A DNA stretch of 64,000 nucleotides from Paenibacillus vietnamensis (GTDB lineage: Bacteria; Bacillota; Bacilli; Paenibacillales; Paenibacillaceae): NCBI RefSeq assembly GCF_020169515.1, contig NZ_JAHMHW010000013.1, positions 62,001 through 126,000 on the forward strand. The letters are read 5' to 3'. Shown here piece after piece: positions 40,607-49,599 of the stretch. Each line of letters starts with the position of its first letter. Position 1 is the stretch's first letter. The notes beneath the pieces were generated by a model. That model saw only the letters and a program-made list of their open reading frames with translations, searched no databases and had not been told where the DNA came from. Made by a program: the position numbers and the translations under genes.

Positions 40607-41545
40607 TTAGTTCTGCAGCTGCCCTTGAAACGGCTTCAAGAACAGCTTCGGTATTTCCGTTTCGAACCGGACGAGCTTTCCCGTCACCGGATGGATGAAG
40701 GCAAGCACGCGGGCGTGCAGGCCGAGGCGCCCGATCGGACGCGTTCTCGCGCCGTATTTTTTGTCGCCGGCGATCGGGTGCCCGATGTCCTCCATATGAA
40801 CCCGGATTTGATTTTTCCGTCCTGTCTCGAGGTGCAACTCAAGCAGGGAAAAGTCCTTGCCGGCGCGGAGCACCTTGTAATGGGTGACCGCAAGAAGGCC
40901 GTCCTCCGGGCGGGAGCTGGAGTACATTTTGAGCGTTTTGCTTTCTTTGAGCCAGGACTTGACCGAACCCTGCTCCTTTTTGACCATGCCCTCTACAAGT
41001 GCGACGTAGCTTCTCTCCCGGACCGCATCCTGCCAGTTGTTCTGCAGCTGCTGCTGAACGGCTTCGCTCTTGGCGAAAAGCATGACGCCGGACGTATCGC
41101 GGTCGAGCCGGTGTACGATGAAGATCCGGTTTCCCGGGTCATCGAGGCGCACATGCGCCATTAGCTGCCGATAGGCCGTGACCTCATTGTCCTTACCTGT
41201 ATCCGATGCGACCGATAATAGTCCCGAATCCTTCCGGATTACGATCAGATGCTCGTCCTCGAACAGAATGGAAAGCCCCTCGAAGGGGAGCTTCTCCTTC
41301 GGGCGCTCCTTGCTGACGGTGACGGTCTGACCCGGCTGCAGCTGATAATTGTAAGCGGTCGTGGATTTGCCGTTAACGGCAACCTGTCCGTGCGCCAAAA
41401 TATTTTTAATGACGTTGCGGCCGGCGCCCGTAACGTGCTTCAGGAGGAATGGCAGCAGCTCGGCCGGCTCTGTAACCGTATAGGCTTTGTTTCTGTCCGT
41501 CTGTGCCTGCCCCTTCGGCAGCGGGCGTTTTCTCCCTTTTTGCAT
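40607..41545 (-). CDS. RluA family 23S rRNA pseudouridine synthase
   Basis: 312 residues. An S4-like RNA-binding N-terminal region (ILAHGQVAVNGKSTTAYNY) is followed by the pseudouridylate synthase domain with the catalytic motif IVHRLDRDTSGVMLFAKS (about residues 149-166, Asp nucleophile) and GRKNQIRVHMEDIGHPIAGD. It isomerises uridines in rRNA or tRNA; the exact position cannot be told. AGGGGGTTATCAGC precedes the ATG. DUF1904 gene follows. Confidence 0.9.
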   Translation of the reverse strand: MQKGRKRPLPKGQAQTDRNKAYTVTEPAELLPFLLKHVTGAGRNVIKNILAHGQVAVNGKSTTAYNYQLQPGQTVTVSKERPKEKLPFEGLSILFEDEHLIVIRKDSGLLSVASDTGKDNEVTAYRQLMAHVRLDDPGNRIFIVHRLDRDTSGVMLFAKSEAVQQQLQNNWQDAVRERSYVALVEGMVKKEQGSVKSWLKESKTLKMYSSSRPEDGLLAVTHYKVLRAGKDFSLLELHLETGRKNQIRVHMEDIGHPIAGDKKYGARTRPIGRLGLHARVLAFIHPVTGKLVRFETEIPKLFLKPFQGQLQN

Positions 41546-41736
41546 GCTGATAACCCCCTAGCTTCAATGCACCTACTATACCATGAGCGAGGCCGGATGT
41601 TCTAATCTTCCTTTTGCTGCGCAGTCTACCGGCTCTATGAAACCCGTTTTCATAGACAAAGCGTCCGCCGGAATGGTAGGATGAAGGGTATACATACCTT
41701 ATGGTGATTATGGAAATGGTTGGGGGAAACTACGTC

Positions 41737-43284
41737 GTGAAAACAAAACTTATTCAGTCGCTTCTATGTCCTTTGCTGGCTGCGGGATTATTGCTCGCTC
41801 CGCTTCCGGTCCCGAGCGAAAGCGTATCGGCGGCATCCGGCACGGCCGCGGTATCCGTCGCGGCGGCCGCAAAGTATCAAGTGTTCGTGGACGGCAAGAA
41901 GCTGGCTTTATCCGCTCCCGCCTTTGTCGAGAAGGGCGTTACGTTCGTGCCCATGCGGGAAATTTTCAAGGCGCTCGGGGCAAGCGTAACCTGGGAGAGC
42001 AAAACGCAAACGGTGATCGGGCGCAAAGGCCATATTACGATTTCTCTTAAAGCAGGCAAGAAGGAAGCGGTCATCAACAACAAGTCGGTTAAGCTCGACG
42101 CGGCACCCGTATTGCGCGGAGGGGTAACCTACGTGCCCGTACGGTTTGTTTCCGAATCGCTTGGCGCGAAGGTGGCATGGGATGCCAAGGCGAAGGCGGT
42201 CCGCATTACGTCGGCGGAGGCTGCCGAGCTTGAGGAATATGAGAAGTGGCTGGAGGAGCAGGAAAACCTGCCGAAATTCACGACAACCGAAATTGTCGAG
42301 AAGTATGACGAAAGCATCGTGATGATTATGACGAACCGCGCCCAAGGGAGCGGCGTCGTTGTCGGCGAGCAGCTTATTTTGACGAACTACCATGTAATCG
42401 AAGATGCGGCATCCGCAACGGCTTTGACGCTTTACGGGGACGAGCTTGAGGTCGAAGGGGTCGTTGCCTACGATGAAACGGTCGATCTGGCCGTTATTAA
42501 GACGAAGGACCCGCTCCAGCTTGCCGAGGTTGCAGTCGATTACGACCTTAGCTCAAGAAAGGGCGACAAGGTTGTAGCGATCGGAAGCCCGCTTGGACTG
42601 CAAAACACCGTTTCGGACGGATTGATCAGCAACATCTTCTCCGAAGGCGGCGTCCGCTACGTGCAGACGAGCGCGCCGATCGATCATGGAAGCTCCGGCG
42701 GAGCCTTGTTCAACGAACACGGCAAGCTGATCGGCATTACGACGCTGGGCTACGCCGATACGAATGCGGATCTTAATTTCGCGGTTTCGGTATTGCATGC
42801 CTACTCGCTGCTCGACGGCATCGAGGAAAAAGCGGCGAAGAAAGCGGAGTTTCTGCCGTCAACGCTTCCGGATACTCTCGTTGGTGCGTCTTTGAGCGAT
42901 GTAGAGAAGGTGATGGAGGAGCATTTTTCAACGCTGGCAACGAATGACGGCGAAGCCTCGTTCACCGGCTGGAAGGCGGAACGCGATGCCGGAGGCTGGC
43001 TTGTGCTGACGGCCGACATCGATCCGCTGTTCTATATGTATTACGGCCCGTCTGCGGCCGAGGAGCTTCGGATGTGGGCGATCAATATGGGCTACGAGCT
43101 TCATGACCTGCTGCCGGACGATAAAATTCAAGTGCTGATCTCCTTCGAGCGCGACTACGGCTTCGAGCCGAGAGGCCTCGAGCCGGGTGAGGTAACGGCG
43201 CTTGACGGCGGCAAATGGCGCGTACGCTATCCGGTCATCGACATGCAGCTCAAGGATCAGCTTCATATTAAAGTAAGGGATTAA
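41737..43284 (+). CDS. HtrA-like S1C serine protease with copper-amine-oxidase-type N-domain
   Basis: 515 residues. A Sec signal peptide is followed by a 'copper amine oxidase N-terminal' beta module (VDGKKLALSAPAFVEKGVTF, VPMREIFKALGASVTWE, VPVRFVSESLGAKVAWD), a helical linker, and a trypsin-like domain with His in LTNYHVIED, Asp in TVDLAVIKT and Ser in HGSSGGALF. No PDZ is evident; the C-terminal 130 residues are unassigned. It is likely a wall-associated quality-control protease. The GTG at 41737 has GGGGGAA 8 nt upstream and gives a normal signal peptide; the ATG at 41701 would add 12 residues. Confidence 0.85.
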   Translation: MKTKLIQSLLCPLLAAGLLLAPLPVPSESVSAASGTAAVSVAAAAKYQVFVDGKKLALSAPAFVEKGVTFVPMREIFKALGASVTWESKTQTVIGRKGHITISLKAGKKEAVINNKSVKLDAAPVLRGGVTYVPVRFVSESLGAKVAWDAKAKAVRITSAEAAELEEYEKWLEEQENLPKFTTTEIVEKYDESIVMIMTNRAQGSGVVVGEQLILTNYHVIEDAASATALTLYGDELEVEGVVAYDETVDLAVIKTKDPLQLAEVAVDYDLSSRKGDKVVAIGSPLGLQNTVSDGLISNIFSEGGVRYVQTSAPIDHGSSGGALFNEHGKLIGITTLGYADTNADLNFAVSVLHAYSLLDGIEEKAAKKAEFLPSTLPDTLVGASLSDVEKVMEEHFSTLATNDGEASFTGWKAERDAGGWLVLTADIDPLFYMYYGPSAAEELRMWAINMGYELHDLLPDDKIQVLISFERDYGFEPRGLEPGEVTALDGGKWRVRYPVIDMQLKDQLHIKVRD

Positions 43285-43286
43285 GC

Positions 43287-43339
43287 AGAAGAGGGATACG
43301 CGGCGCTGATGGCGCCATGCGGGTCCCTCTTCTTTTTTG
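43287..43339 (+). terminator. Terminator after the protease gene
   Basis: AAGAGGGA...GCGCC pairs with GGCGC...TCCCTCTT, followed by CTTTTTTG. Confidence 0.8.
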
Positions 43340-43392
43340 CCTTTTTTTTCGGTACAATAGATGGCATCCGTTAAAGTTAGAGAGGTTATCGT

Positions 43393-45249
43393 ATGAAAGT
43401 GGTTCTGTCCACGTTAAATGCCAAGTTTATCCACACCTCGCTCGCACTGCGCTGCTTGAAGGCCTACAGCGGCGAGCGCTTCGATATCGATATTGCAGAA
43501 TACACAATCAAGGATCCGGCGATGAATATCGTATCGGATATTTTTTCGCGCAAGCCCGACGTGGTCGGCTTCTCCTGCTACATCTGGAACATCGAGGAGA
43601 CGATTACGGTCATTAATATGCTCCGCAAAATCATGCCCGACATCAAAATCGTGCTGGGCGGACCGGAAGTCAGCTACGATGTGGATGACTGGATGGACCG
43701 GGTGCAGGAGGTTGATTTTATCGTCGTCGGGGAGGGCGAGGAAACGTTCCATCACCTGCTGACCGAGATCGAGGGAGCCGGAAAATTCCATATGGTGTTC
43801 GGTATCGCCTACCGCAAGCGCAGGGAGGAGAATACTGAGGTGCTGATCAATCCTCCGCGCCCCAAGCTGAATCTGAACGATCTGCCTTCTCCGCACCGCT
43901 TTAAAGAGGACATTCCGAACCTCGGGAGCCGGGTCGTTTACTTCGAGACAAGCCGCGGCTGCCCGTTCAGCTGCCAATTCTGCTTGTCCAGCATCGAGGT
44001 GGGCGTCCGGTATTTCGATATGGAGCGTACGAAATCCGACATTTTGTACCTGATCGATGCGGGGGCGAAGCTGATCAAATTCGTCGACCGGACCTTTAAC
44101 ATCAAACGAGACTATGCGCTTGAAATTTTTCAGTTTTTGATCGAGAACCACCGCGGCTGCGTCTTTCAATTCGAAATAACGGCTGATATTATGCGGCCGG
44201 AAGTTCTTGATTATTTGGCGGAGCATGCGCCTCCCGGCATCTTCCGGTTCGAAATCGGCGTGCAGTCGACGAACGATCCGACCAACGAAGCGGTTCAGCG
44301 CAGGCAAAATTGGATGAAGCTGGTCCGCACGGTCATGAAGGTCAAGCATTCTCACAAAATCGACCAGCATCTCGACCTCATCGCGGGTTTGCCGCTTGAA
44401 AATTACGACACGTTCCGCGGAACGTTCAACGATGTGTTCGAGCTTCGCCCCGAGGAGCTGCAGCTGGGCTTTCTGAAAATGCTGAGAGGCACCGGGCTGC
44501 GCCGCGATGCGGACAAATGGGGTTATATTTATATGGATAGGGCGCCGTACGAAATGCTGGGCAACGATCTGATGCCGTTTGGCGATATCGTCCGCATCAA
44601 ACGAGTGGAGGATGTGCTCGAGAAGTACTGGAATGCTCACCGGATGGACCATACCCTTAATTTTTTGGCGGACCGCGTATTTCCTTCGCCCTTCGATTTC
44701 TTCCAGTCGTTCGGCGATTTCTGGGAAGCCAGCGGCTGGCAGAAGATCGGCCATCAGCTGGAGGACCTGTTCTCCCGGTTGTGGGCTTTTCTCGGGACGC
44801 TGCCGCGGGAAGGCGGAGAGCATGCGGAGCGTCACTCTTACGAGGCGATTACCGCCTCGGCGGGGGAACGGCTGGACGCAGACGTTGTGCTTGGGCTCAT
44901 GAAATACGATTATTTCTTGAACCACAACTACAAGCCGCGCAAAACCTGGTGGAATTTCGAGATGGACAAAGCGGAGTGGGCCGGCTGCATGCGCCGGCTG
45001 GCCGAACGGCCGGATGACGTATCCGGGGAATTCGCCGCGCTTGGCTTAAGCGAGAAGGAGCTTCAGAAGCATTCGGTCATCGAGAAGCTGCCGTTTGATT
45101 TGCAGGCTTTCCTTGAAGCAGGGGAAATCCGCAAGGACAAGCATACGCTGCTTGCGGTGCTGTATGCGCCGGAGGCCGGAGGAGGCAAGCCGAAGGCACG
45201 CCCGTACATGCTGAAGCTGGAGGCGGGAAGCGAAGCCGTCAGCCTGTAA
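43393..45249 (+). CDS. B12-binding-domain radical SAM protein (DUF4080)
   Basis: 618 residues. The N-terminal cobalamin-type Rossmann domain (residues 1-140, e.g. PDVVGFSCYIWNIEET, IVLGGPEVSYD, IVVGEGEETFH) precedes the radical SAM core with the cluster motif GCPFSCQFCLSS (about residue 195). The C-terminal third matches the DUF4080 region of this family. Its substrate is unknown; relatives include methylases and enzymes of unknown chemistry. GAGAGGTTATCGT precedes the ATG. It is followed by a convergent terminator before manA. Confidence 0.88.
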   Translation: MKVVLSTLNAKFIHTSLALRCLKAYSGERFDIDIAEYTIKDPAMNIVSDIFSRKPDVVGFSCYIWNIEETITVINMLRKIMPDIKIVLGGPEVSYDVDDWMDRVQEVDFIVVGEGEETFHHLLTEIEGAGKFHMVFGIAYRKRREENTEVLINPPRPKLNLNDLPSPHRFKEDIPNLGSRVVYFETSRGCPFSCQFCLSSIEVGVRYFDMERTKSDILYLIDAGAKLIKFVDRTFNIKRDYALEIFQFLIENHRGCVFQFEITADIMRPEVLDYLAEHAPPGIFRFEIGVQSTNDPTNEAVQRRQNWMKLVRTVMKVKHSHKIDQHLDLIAGLPLENYDTFRGTFNDVFELRPEELQLGFLKMLRGTGLRRDADKWGYIYMDRAPYEMLGNDLMPFGDIVRIKRVEDVLEKYWNAHRMDHTLNFLADRVFPSPFDFFQSFGDFWEASGWQKIGHQLEDLFSRLWAFLGTLPREGGEHAERHSYEAITASAGERLDADVVLGLMKYDYFLNHNYKPRKTWWNFEMDKAEWAGCMRRLAERPDDVSGEFAALGLSEKELQKHSVIEKLPFDLQAFLEAGEIRKDKHTLLAVLYAPEAGGGKPKARPYMLKLEAGSEAVSL

Positions 45250-45267
45250 AATAAATAAAACACCCCT

Positions 45268-45321
45268 TAAACATGCTCCGGGCAATTTTGCAATTGCAAC
45301 CGGGCCGGTTAAGGGGTGTTT
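45268..45321. terminator. Bidirectional terminator between radical SAM gene and manA
   Basis: AAACACCCCTTAA pairs with TTAAGGGGTGTTT at the ends of a 54-nt element containing a second inner hairpin. Confidence 0.85.
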
Positions 45322-45357
45322 CGATTTACAGGTCCTGTAAGACGGGCTTGCTTCGCC

Positions 45358-46332
45358 TTAAGCAGGCACGACGCTGCGAAGCACGGTCATGCTGCCGGAC
45401 AGCTCGTAGCCGCCCAGTGTAGCCGGAAGCAGGAAGCATTCGCCGGCTTTTACGGACTGCTCGCCGTCCGCCCATTTCAAGCGTCCTTCGCCGTCCGCGA
45501 CGACGAGGATCACAAAGCTCTCCGGCGTCGTTGCCAGCTGCCAAGGCGCGGCGACGATGCCTTTTTCAACGATAAAGTAAGGGGAGGAAGCAATGGTGAG
45601 CCATTCGCCGGCTGCCGCTCCATCGGTTTTCATGCGCTGGGCGCCCGCACCCTCATATGCGATAACGTTCAGCGAATCCTCGATATGGAGCTCGCGCAGC
45701 TTGCCGTCCAGACCCGGACGGTCATAGTCATACAAACGGTAGGTCGTATCGGAGTTTTGCTGTATTTCCGCCACAACGACGCCCGAGCACAGAGCATGCA
45801 CGGTACCTGCCGGAATGTAGAATGCGTCGCCGGCTTCGACGGAAACCTCCTGAAGCGTGTCCATAATGCGGCCTTCCGCGATCGCGCTTTCCATAGCTGC
45901 ACGGTCGACGCCGTCTTTGAGGCCGTAGATGATTTTTGCGCCCGGCTTGGCGTCGAGGATATACCACATTTCCGTTTTGCCTAGCTCTCCTTCAGGCAGC
46001 CCTTCGTAAACGTCGGTCGGATGCACTTGTACGGACAAATCGTCGTTGCAGTCCAGCAGCTTGATCAGAAGCGGAAAACGGCCGTTTTTCTCGGAAAAGC
46101 CTTTCGAGCCAAACCATTCGCGCCCGTATGCTTCGCGGATTTGGTCGAGTCCTTGACCGGCAAGCGCTCCGTTAACGACTTTAGTCGTCCCGTTCGGATG
46201 GTCGCCGATCATCCAGCCTTCGCCGATCGAGCCTTCGGGCAGCTCCAGGCCAAAACGCTCAAGCGCGCGTCCTCCCCAGATTCTCTCTTTCATTTCCGCT
46301 TTGAATTGTAATGGATAAGGTTTAACAGTCAT
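45358..46332 (-). CDS. manA: Mannose-6-phosphate isomerase, class I
   Basis: 324 residues, the short type I phosphomannose isomerase of Firmicutes. Zinc ligands occur in LSVQVHPTD (Gln and His), GKTEMWYIL (Glu) and AGTVHALCSG (His). It interconverts mannose-6-phosphate and fructose-6-phosphate. The ATG at 46332 is chosen because AGGAG lies 8 nt upstream; the ATG two codons earlier is too near that site. No sugar transporter is adjacent. Confidence 0.92.
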   Translation of the reverse strand: MTVKPYPLQFKAEMKERIWGGRALERFGLELPEGSIGEGWMIGDHPNGTTKVVNGALAGQGLDQIREAYGREWFGSKGFSEKNGRFPLLIKLLDCNDDLSVQVHPTDVYEGLPEGELGKTEMWYILDAKPGAKIIYGLKDGVDRAAMESAIAEGRIMDTLQEVSVEAGDAFYIPAGTVHALCSGVVVAEIQQNSDTTYRLYDYDRPGLDGKLRELHIEDSLNVIAYEGAGAQRMKTDGAAAGEWLTIASSPYFIVEKGIVAAPWQLATTPESFVILVVADGEGRLKWADGEQSVKAGECFLLPATLGGYELSGSMTVLRSVVPA

Positions 46333-46532
46333 GGTCATCTCTCCTATGTATATATATTTATAATTCGGCGCGACCGCCCGGACAGCAAGGTACTTGATCA
46401 TTCGACTCGTATCCGGACCGTCGTTCCGTTAAAACTAGAGGCGGATTTCCTACTAATAAAATATCTGTTGTCCGTAAAATCTGGAAATAGGCAAATGGAT
46501 CGAAATAATGTACCTGATGTCTGTGCCGGCTG

Positions 46533-46582
46533 CCGAAAAAGATCGAAGTTTAGCGGATGGAACCTCTATTCGAACTTCGACG
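46533..46582 (-). terminator. Probable terminator of the mnmM gene
   Basis: TCGAAGTT (46543-46550) and AACTTCGA (46574-46581) pair; read leftwards the stem is followed by TCTTTTTC. The rest of the gap 46333-46610 shows no gene. Confidence 0.6.
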
Positions 46583-46610
46583 CCAGGCGACTGGTTATAT
46601 CATTACGGCA

Positions 46611-47210
46611 TCAAACGCCGGCATCGCGTTTCTCGATCGCGATCAGATACGGCGCCGTGTCCCGCTGCAGCTGGCGGTAAATAACCGCTTGCGCCTGCTT
46701 TTGCGGCAGCGCCGCTGCAAAAGCTTCGACGGCCGCAGCCTCCTCGGCACCGCCCGGATGGCCGGGATACAGCACGCAGGTGATGATACCGCCGGGGCGA
46801 AGCAGCGTCAGGGAAGCCTGCAAGGCAGCCAGCGTAGAAGAAGGCTCGGTAATGACCGACTGGTCTCCGCCGCCAGGCAGGTAGCCGAGATTGAACATGA
46901 CCGCCGAGATGCGCCCGGCTGCATCTGCATCAACCGCTTCTGCCATGTGGGCATGATTCCGAAGCACCAGCTTAACCCCGGCCAGCCCGCTTTTTCCCTC
47001 GCGCGCTGCGGCGTCAAGCCTTGCCCGGGTCCTATCCAGCGCCTCCTGCTGGATATCGAAGGCATAGACCGTTCCATTTGCACCGGCAATGCCTGCCAGG
47101 GCGAGAGTATCTACGCCGCCTCCGGCCGTGGCGTCAATGACGGTGTCACCCGGAGCGGTGCGCTCGGCAATCCATTTGTGAGCCATGCTGAGCACGGATA
47201 AAAAGCCCAT
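46611..47210 (-). CDS. mnmM: tRNA 5-(aminomethyl)-2-thiouridine methyltransferase MnmM (YtqB)
   Basis: 199 residues, class I SAM methyltransferase. Motif I is VIDATAGGGVDTLALAG (about residues 25-41), with AFDIQQEAL as motif II and the active-site MFNLGYLPGGG. It matches YtqB, recently shown to convert nm5s2U to mnm5s2U at the tRNA wobble base. The start at 47210 has GGAGGGG 5 nt upstream and lies 2 bp after the mnmL stop; a longer frame overlapping mnmL is unlikely. The neighbour mnmL supplies the preceding step. Confidence 0.88.
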   Translation of the reverse strand: MGFLSVLSMAHKWIAERTAPGDTVIDATAGGGVDTLALAGIAGANGTVYAFDIQQEALDRTRARLDAAAREGKSGLAGVKLVLRNHAHMAEAVDADAAGRISAVMFNLGYLPGGGDQSVITEPSSTLAALQASLTLLRPGGIITCVLYPGHPGGAEEAAAVEAFAAALPQKQAQAVIYRQLQRDTAPYLIAIEKRDAGV

Positions 47211-47212
47211 CT

Positions 47213-48172
47213 TTACCCCTCCGCCCGCCAAAGCTTGCCCTGCCATGTATCGCGGCGCCGAAGCTCGTTATCGAAGGCGTTGAGCACTTCCCACTTCCTC
47301 ATGCTCCACATCGGGCCGATGAGCAGCTCGCGGGGAGCATCCCCCGTCAGCCGGTGCACGACCATCTCCGGCGGCAAAAGCTCCAGCGTGTCAACGACCA
47401 GCTTTACGTATTCGTCCTGCTCCAGGAACCGGAGCAAGCCGGCTTCGTATTGCTTGACCATCGGCGTTTTTCGCATGAGATGCAGCAGGTGGATCTTAAT
47501 GCCCTGAACGTCCATCCTCGATACTGCTCGTCCGGTAGCCAGCATCATTTCATGCGTTTCCTGCGGCAGACCGTAAATGATATGAGCGCATACCCGGATG
47601 CCGCGCTCCCGGAGCCTGCGTACCGCATCGAGGTAACAATCGGTATCGTGGGCCCGGTTGATGAGCTCCGACGTGGACTCGTGAATCGTCTGCAGCCCCA
47701 TTTCAACCCACAGATAGGTCCGCTCGTTCAGCTCCGCCAAATAGTCGACGACGTCGTCCGGCAAGCAGTCCGGGCGCGTGGCGACCGACAGGCCGACGAC
47801 TCCCGGCTGCTGAAGGATAACCTCGTAATATTCGCGCAGCTCCTCTACGGGCGCGTACGTATTCGTATAGGCCTGAAAATAGCCGATATAACCGGCTTCC
47901 GGCCATTTCCGGTGCTGGCGGTCGCGGATCGTATTAAACTGGGTGACGAGATCGTCGCGCCTGCTTCCGGCAAAGTCACCCGATCCGCGCGCGCTGCAAA
48001 ATGTACAGCCGCCCTTGGCGATGGTGCCGTCGCGGTTCGGACAGGTGAAGCCGGCATCGAGCATGACCTTGAATATTTTTCCGCCGAATTGCTTTCGCAT
48101 TTCGTAATTCCATGTATGAAATCTTTTGTCGCTCCACAGCAGCGGCTTGGACGATGCTTTAAGATCGATCAT
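47213..48172 (-). CDS. mnmL: Radical SAM tRNA-modification enzyme MnmL (YtqA)
   Basis: 319 residues, TIGR01212 family. The cluster cysteines lie in GFTCPNRDGTIAKGGCTFC (about residues 42-60). Further conserved blocks are YFQAYTNTYAPVEEL and HIIYGLPQETHEMML. With MnmM it forms an alternative to MnmC: MnmL converts cmnm5s2U to nm5s2U. GAAGGGGAAAACG precedes the ATG. It directly precedes mnmM, with which it forms a two-gene operon. Confidence 0.88.
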   Translation of the reverse strand: MIDLKASSKPLLWSDKRFHTWNYEMRKQFGGKIFKVMLDAGFTCPNRDGTIAKGGCTFCSARGSGDFAGSRRDDLVTQFNTIRDRQHRKWPEAGYIGYFQAYTNTYAPVEELREYYEVILQQPGVVGLSVATRPDCLPDDVVDYLAELNERTYLWVEMGLQTIHESTSELINRAHDTDCYLDAVRRLRERGIRVCAHIIYGLPQETHEMMLATGRAVSRMDVQGIKIHLLHLMRKTPMVKQYEAGLLRFLEQDEYVKLVVDTLELLPPEMVVHRLTGDAPRELLIGPMWSMRKWEVLNAFDNELRRRDTWQGKLWRAEG

Positions 48173-48314
48173 CGTTTTCCCCTTCTTTTAAGACTTGCCA
48201 CCTATATTTTAACGAAAAACAAGCCGAAAAGCCATGATTGTCGCAGTCTTACCTCAGGAATGTTCGGAAATCGCTTACATCTGGAAATTATTTTTGTTTT
48301 TTATCTTTTTGGGC

Positions 48315-48343
48315 TTGCGTAACCTGACATGAGGTGTTATATT
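48315..48343 (+). promoter_or_regulatory. Sigma-A promoter of the 69-residue gene
   Basis: TTGCGT (48315-48320), 17 bp, TATATT (48338-48343), about 112 bp before the ATG at 48455. The rest of the 283-bp gap shows no gene. Confidence 0.6.
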
Positions 48344-48454
48344 AAAAGTGCGACAAGACAACAAATAAACCTGACATAGCCCATTTGAACCTGAAGTCAT
48401 GAAACGTCGATTAAATGGAAATACTGTTAAAATAAATCGATGAGGTGATGTGAG

Positions 48455-48664
48455 ATGAATACGAGTGCAAAAATCCCGCATGGCGATGAAAGAATTACAG
48501 TTGAGCTGACTGTTAAGGAATTAATGGCGCTGACAGGTGTGCGTTTTCATAATAACCACAGTGTGGAAGTGTCCGCACGCAAGAAGATCAACGAGGTGCT
48601 GTTCGAAGCGTATGAGCGCGATCAGCGCGATAACGGCCCGATCCCATATCAGCTGCTTTCTTAG
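48455..48664 (+). CDS. Small conserved-type hypothetical protein
   Basis: 69 residues, soluble, mixed charge, no metal motif (starts MNTSAKIPHGDERITVEL, ends GPIPYQLLS). GAGGTGATGTGAG precedes the ATG. Its own promoter and terminator bracket it, and codon use looks normal, which support a real gene. I do not recognise a family. trmB follows in the same direction. Confidence 0.65.
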   Translation: MNTSAKIPHGDERITVELTVKELMALTGVRFHNNHSVEVSARKKINEVLFEAYERDQRDNGPIPYQLLS

Positions 48665-48697
48665 TTTCACGCTAAGCGGCACTGCCATCCATAAGAA

Positions 48698-48734
48698 GAA
48701 AGCCGCAGCCGGACATGGCCGCGGCTTTTTTCTC
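48698..48734 (+). terminator. Terminator after the 69-residue gene
   Basis: AAAGCCGC and GCGGCTTT(T) pair around a 13-nt loop with inner pairing, then T tract. Confidence 0.75.
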
Positions 48735-48833
48735 TTTACTTTGAAGGCATTCTTGGGCACAATAAGGACTAGTTTGGTTCATGCAAAGGAAGAGATACGT
48801 TCTCTTGTATACGAATTGGAGGAAATACAGCTT

Positions 48834-49598
48834 ATGCGTTTAAGAGGCAGAAAAGGAATCCGTGAAAGCTTGGAGGCCCAGAAGGAGCTTGTCGTACTCG
48901 ACGCCGAGCCCCATAAAGGGAAATGGCGCGAGTTTTTCGGCAACGATAACCCGATCTACGTGGAGCTAGGCATGGGGAAGGGACGTTTCATCAGCCAAAT
49001 GAGCGCCCGCTACCCGAACGTCAATTTCATTGGCGTCGACATGTATGACGAGCTGATTCGCCGCGCAAGCGAAAAGGCACGCCTGGTATGGGAACAGAAG
49101 GGCGAGTCAAGCCCTCCGAATCTGGCGCTGCTGCGCGCCAATATTGAAGGCATCGAGACAATGTTCGCCCCTGGCGAGCTCGAGCGCATCCATTTGAACT
49201 TTAGCGACCCGTGGCCGAAGGCAAAGCATGCCCGCCGCAGGCTGACGCATCCGCGTTTTGTCGCCAAATACATCGAGCTGCTGAATGAGCGCGGAGAGAT
49301 TCATTTTAAGACGGACTCTCAGTCGTTGTTCGAATTTTCGCTTAACAGCTTTGCTGAGATGGAACTCGTTATGCGCAACATTTCGCTTCATCTGCATAAA
49401 GAAGGGCCGCGGGAGGACCTTGTGTTTACGGAATACGAGATGAAGTTCATGGAGAAAGGTCAAAATATTTACCGTGTCGAAGCCGTCATCGGCTCCGAGG
49501 CGCTCCGGCAGCACCGCCAGGCGAAGCAGGAAAAATCGCTGAGGGAAGAAGCCGCGGCAGGCTCCGAGACTTTCGGCAGCGAGGACACGGAAGACTAG
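48834..49598 (+). CDS. trmB: tRNA (guanine-N7-)-methyltransferase
   Basis: 254 residues. TrmB motifs: VELGMGKGRFISQM (SAM site, about residue 45), FIGVDMYDELI, and LNFSDPWPKAKHARRRL (about residue 118) with HFKTDSQSLF. It methylates G46 of tRNA. The C-terminal 35 residues are a charged extension (EKSLREEAAAGSETFG). The ATG at 48834 has GGAGGAAATACAG upstream; longer in-frame starts run back through the terminator and are rejected. Confidence 0.93.
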   Translation: MRLRGRKGIRESLEAQKELVVLDAEPHKGKWREFFGNDNPIYVELGMGKGRFISQMSARYPNVNFIGVDMYDELIRRASEKARLVWEQKGESSPPNLALLRANIEGIETMFAPGELERIHLNFSDPWPKAKHARRRLTHPRFVAKYIELLNERGEIHFKTDSQSLFEFSLNSFAEMELVMRNISLHLHKEGPREDLVFTEYEMKFMEKGQNIYRVEAVIGSEALRQHRQAKQEKSLREEAAAGSETFGSEDTED

Positions 49599-49599
49599 A

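Noticed and set aside
43414..44925. A 503-codon minus-strand frame opposite the radical SAM gene
   Set aside because: The plus-strand protein has complete radical SAM motifs, and the minus frame shows only basic/low-complexity residues.
48537..48833. Longer trmB starting inside the preceding small gene
   Set aside because: It would run through a terminator and add about 100 residues absent from the family; ATG 48834 has a good ribosome-binding site.
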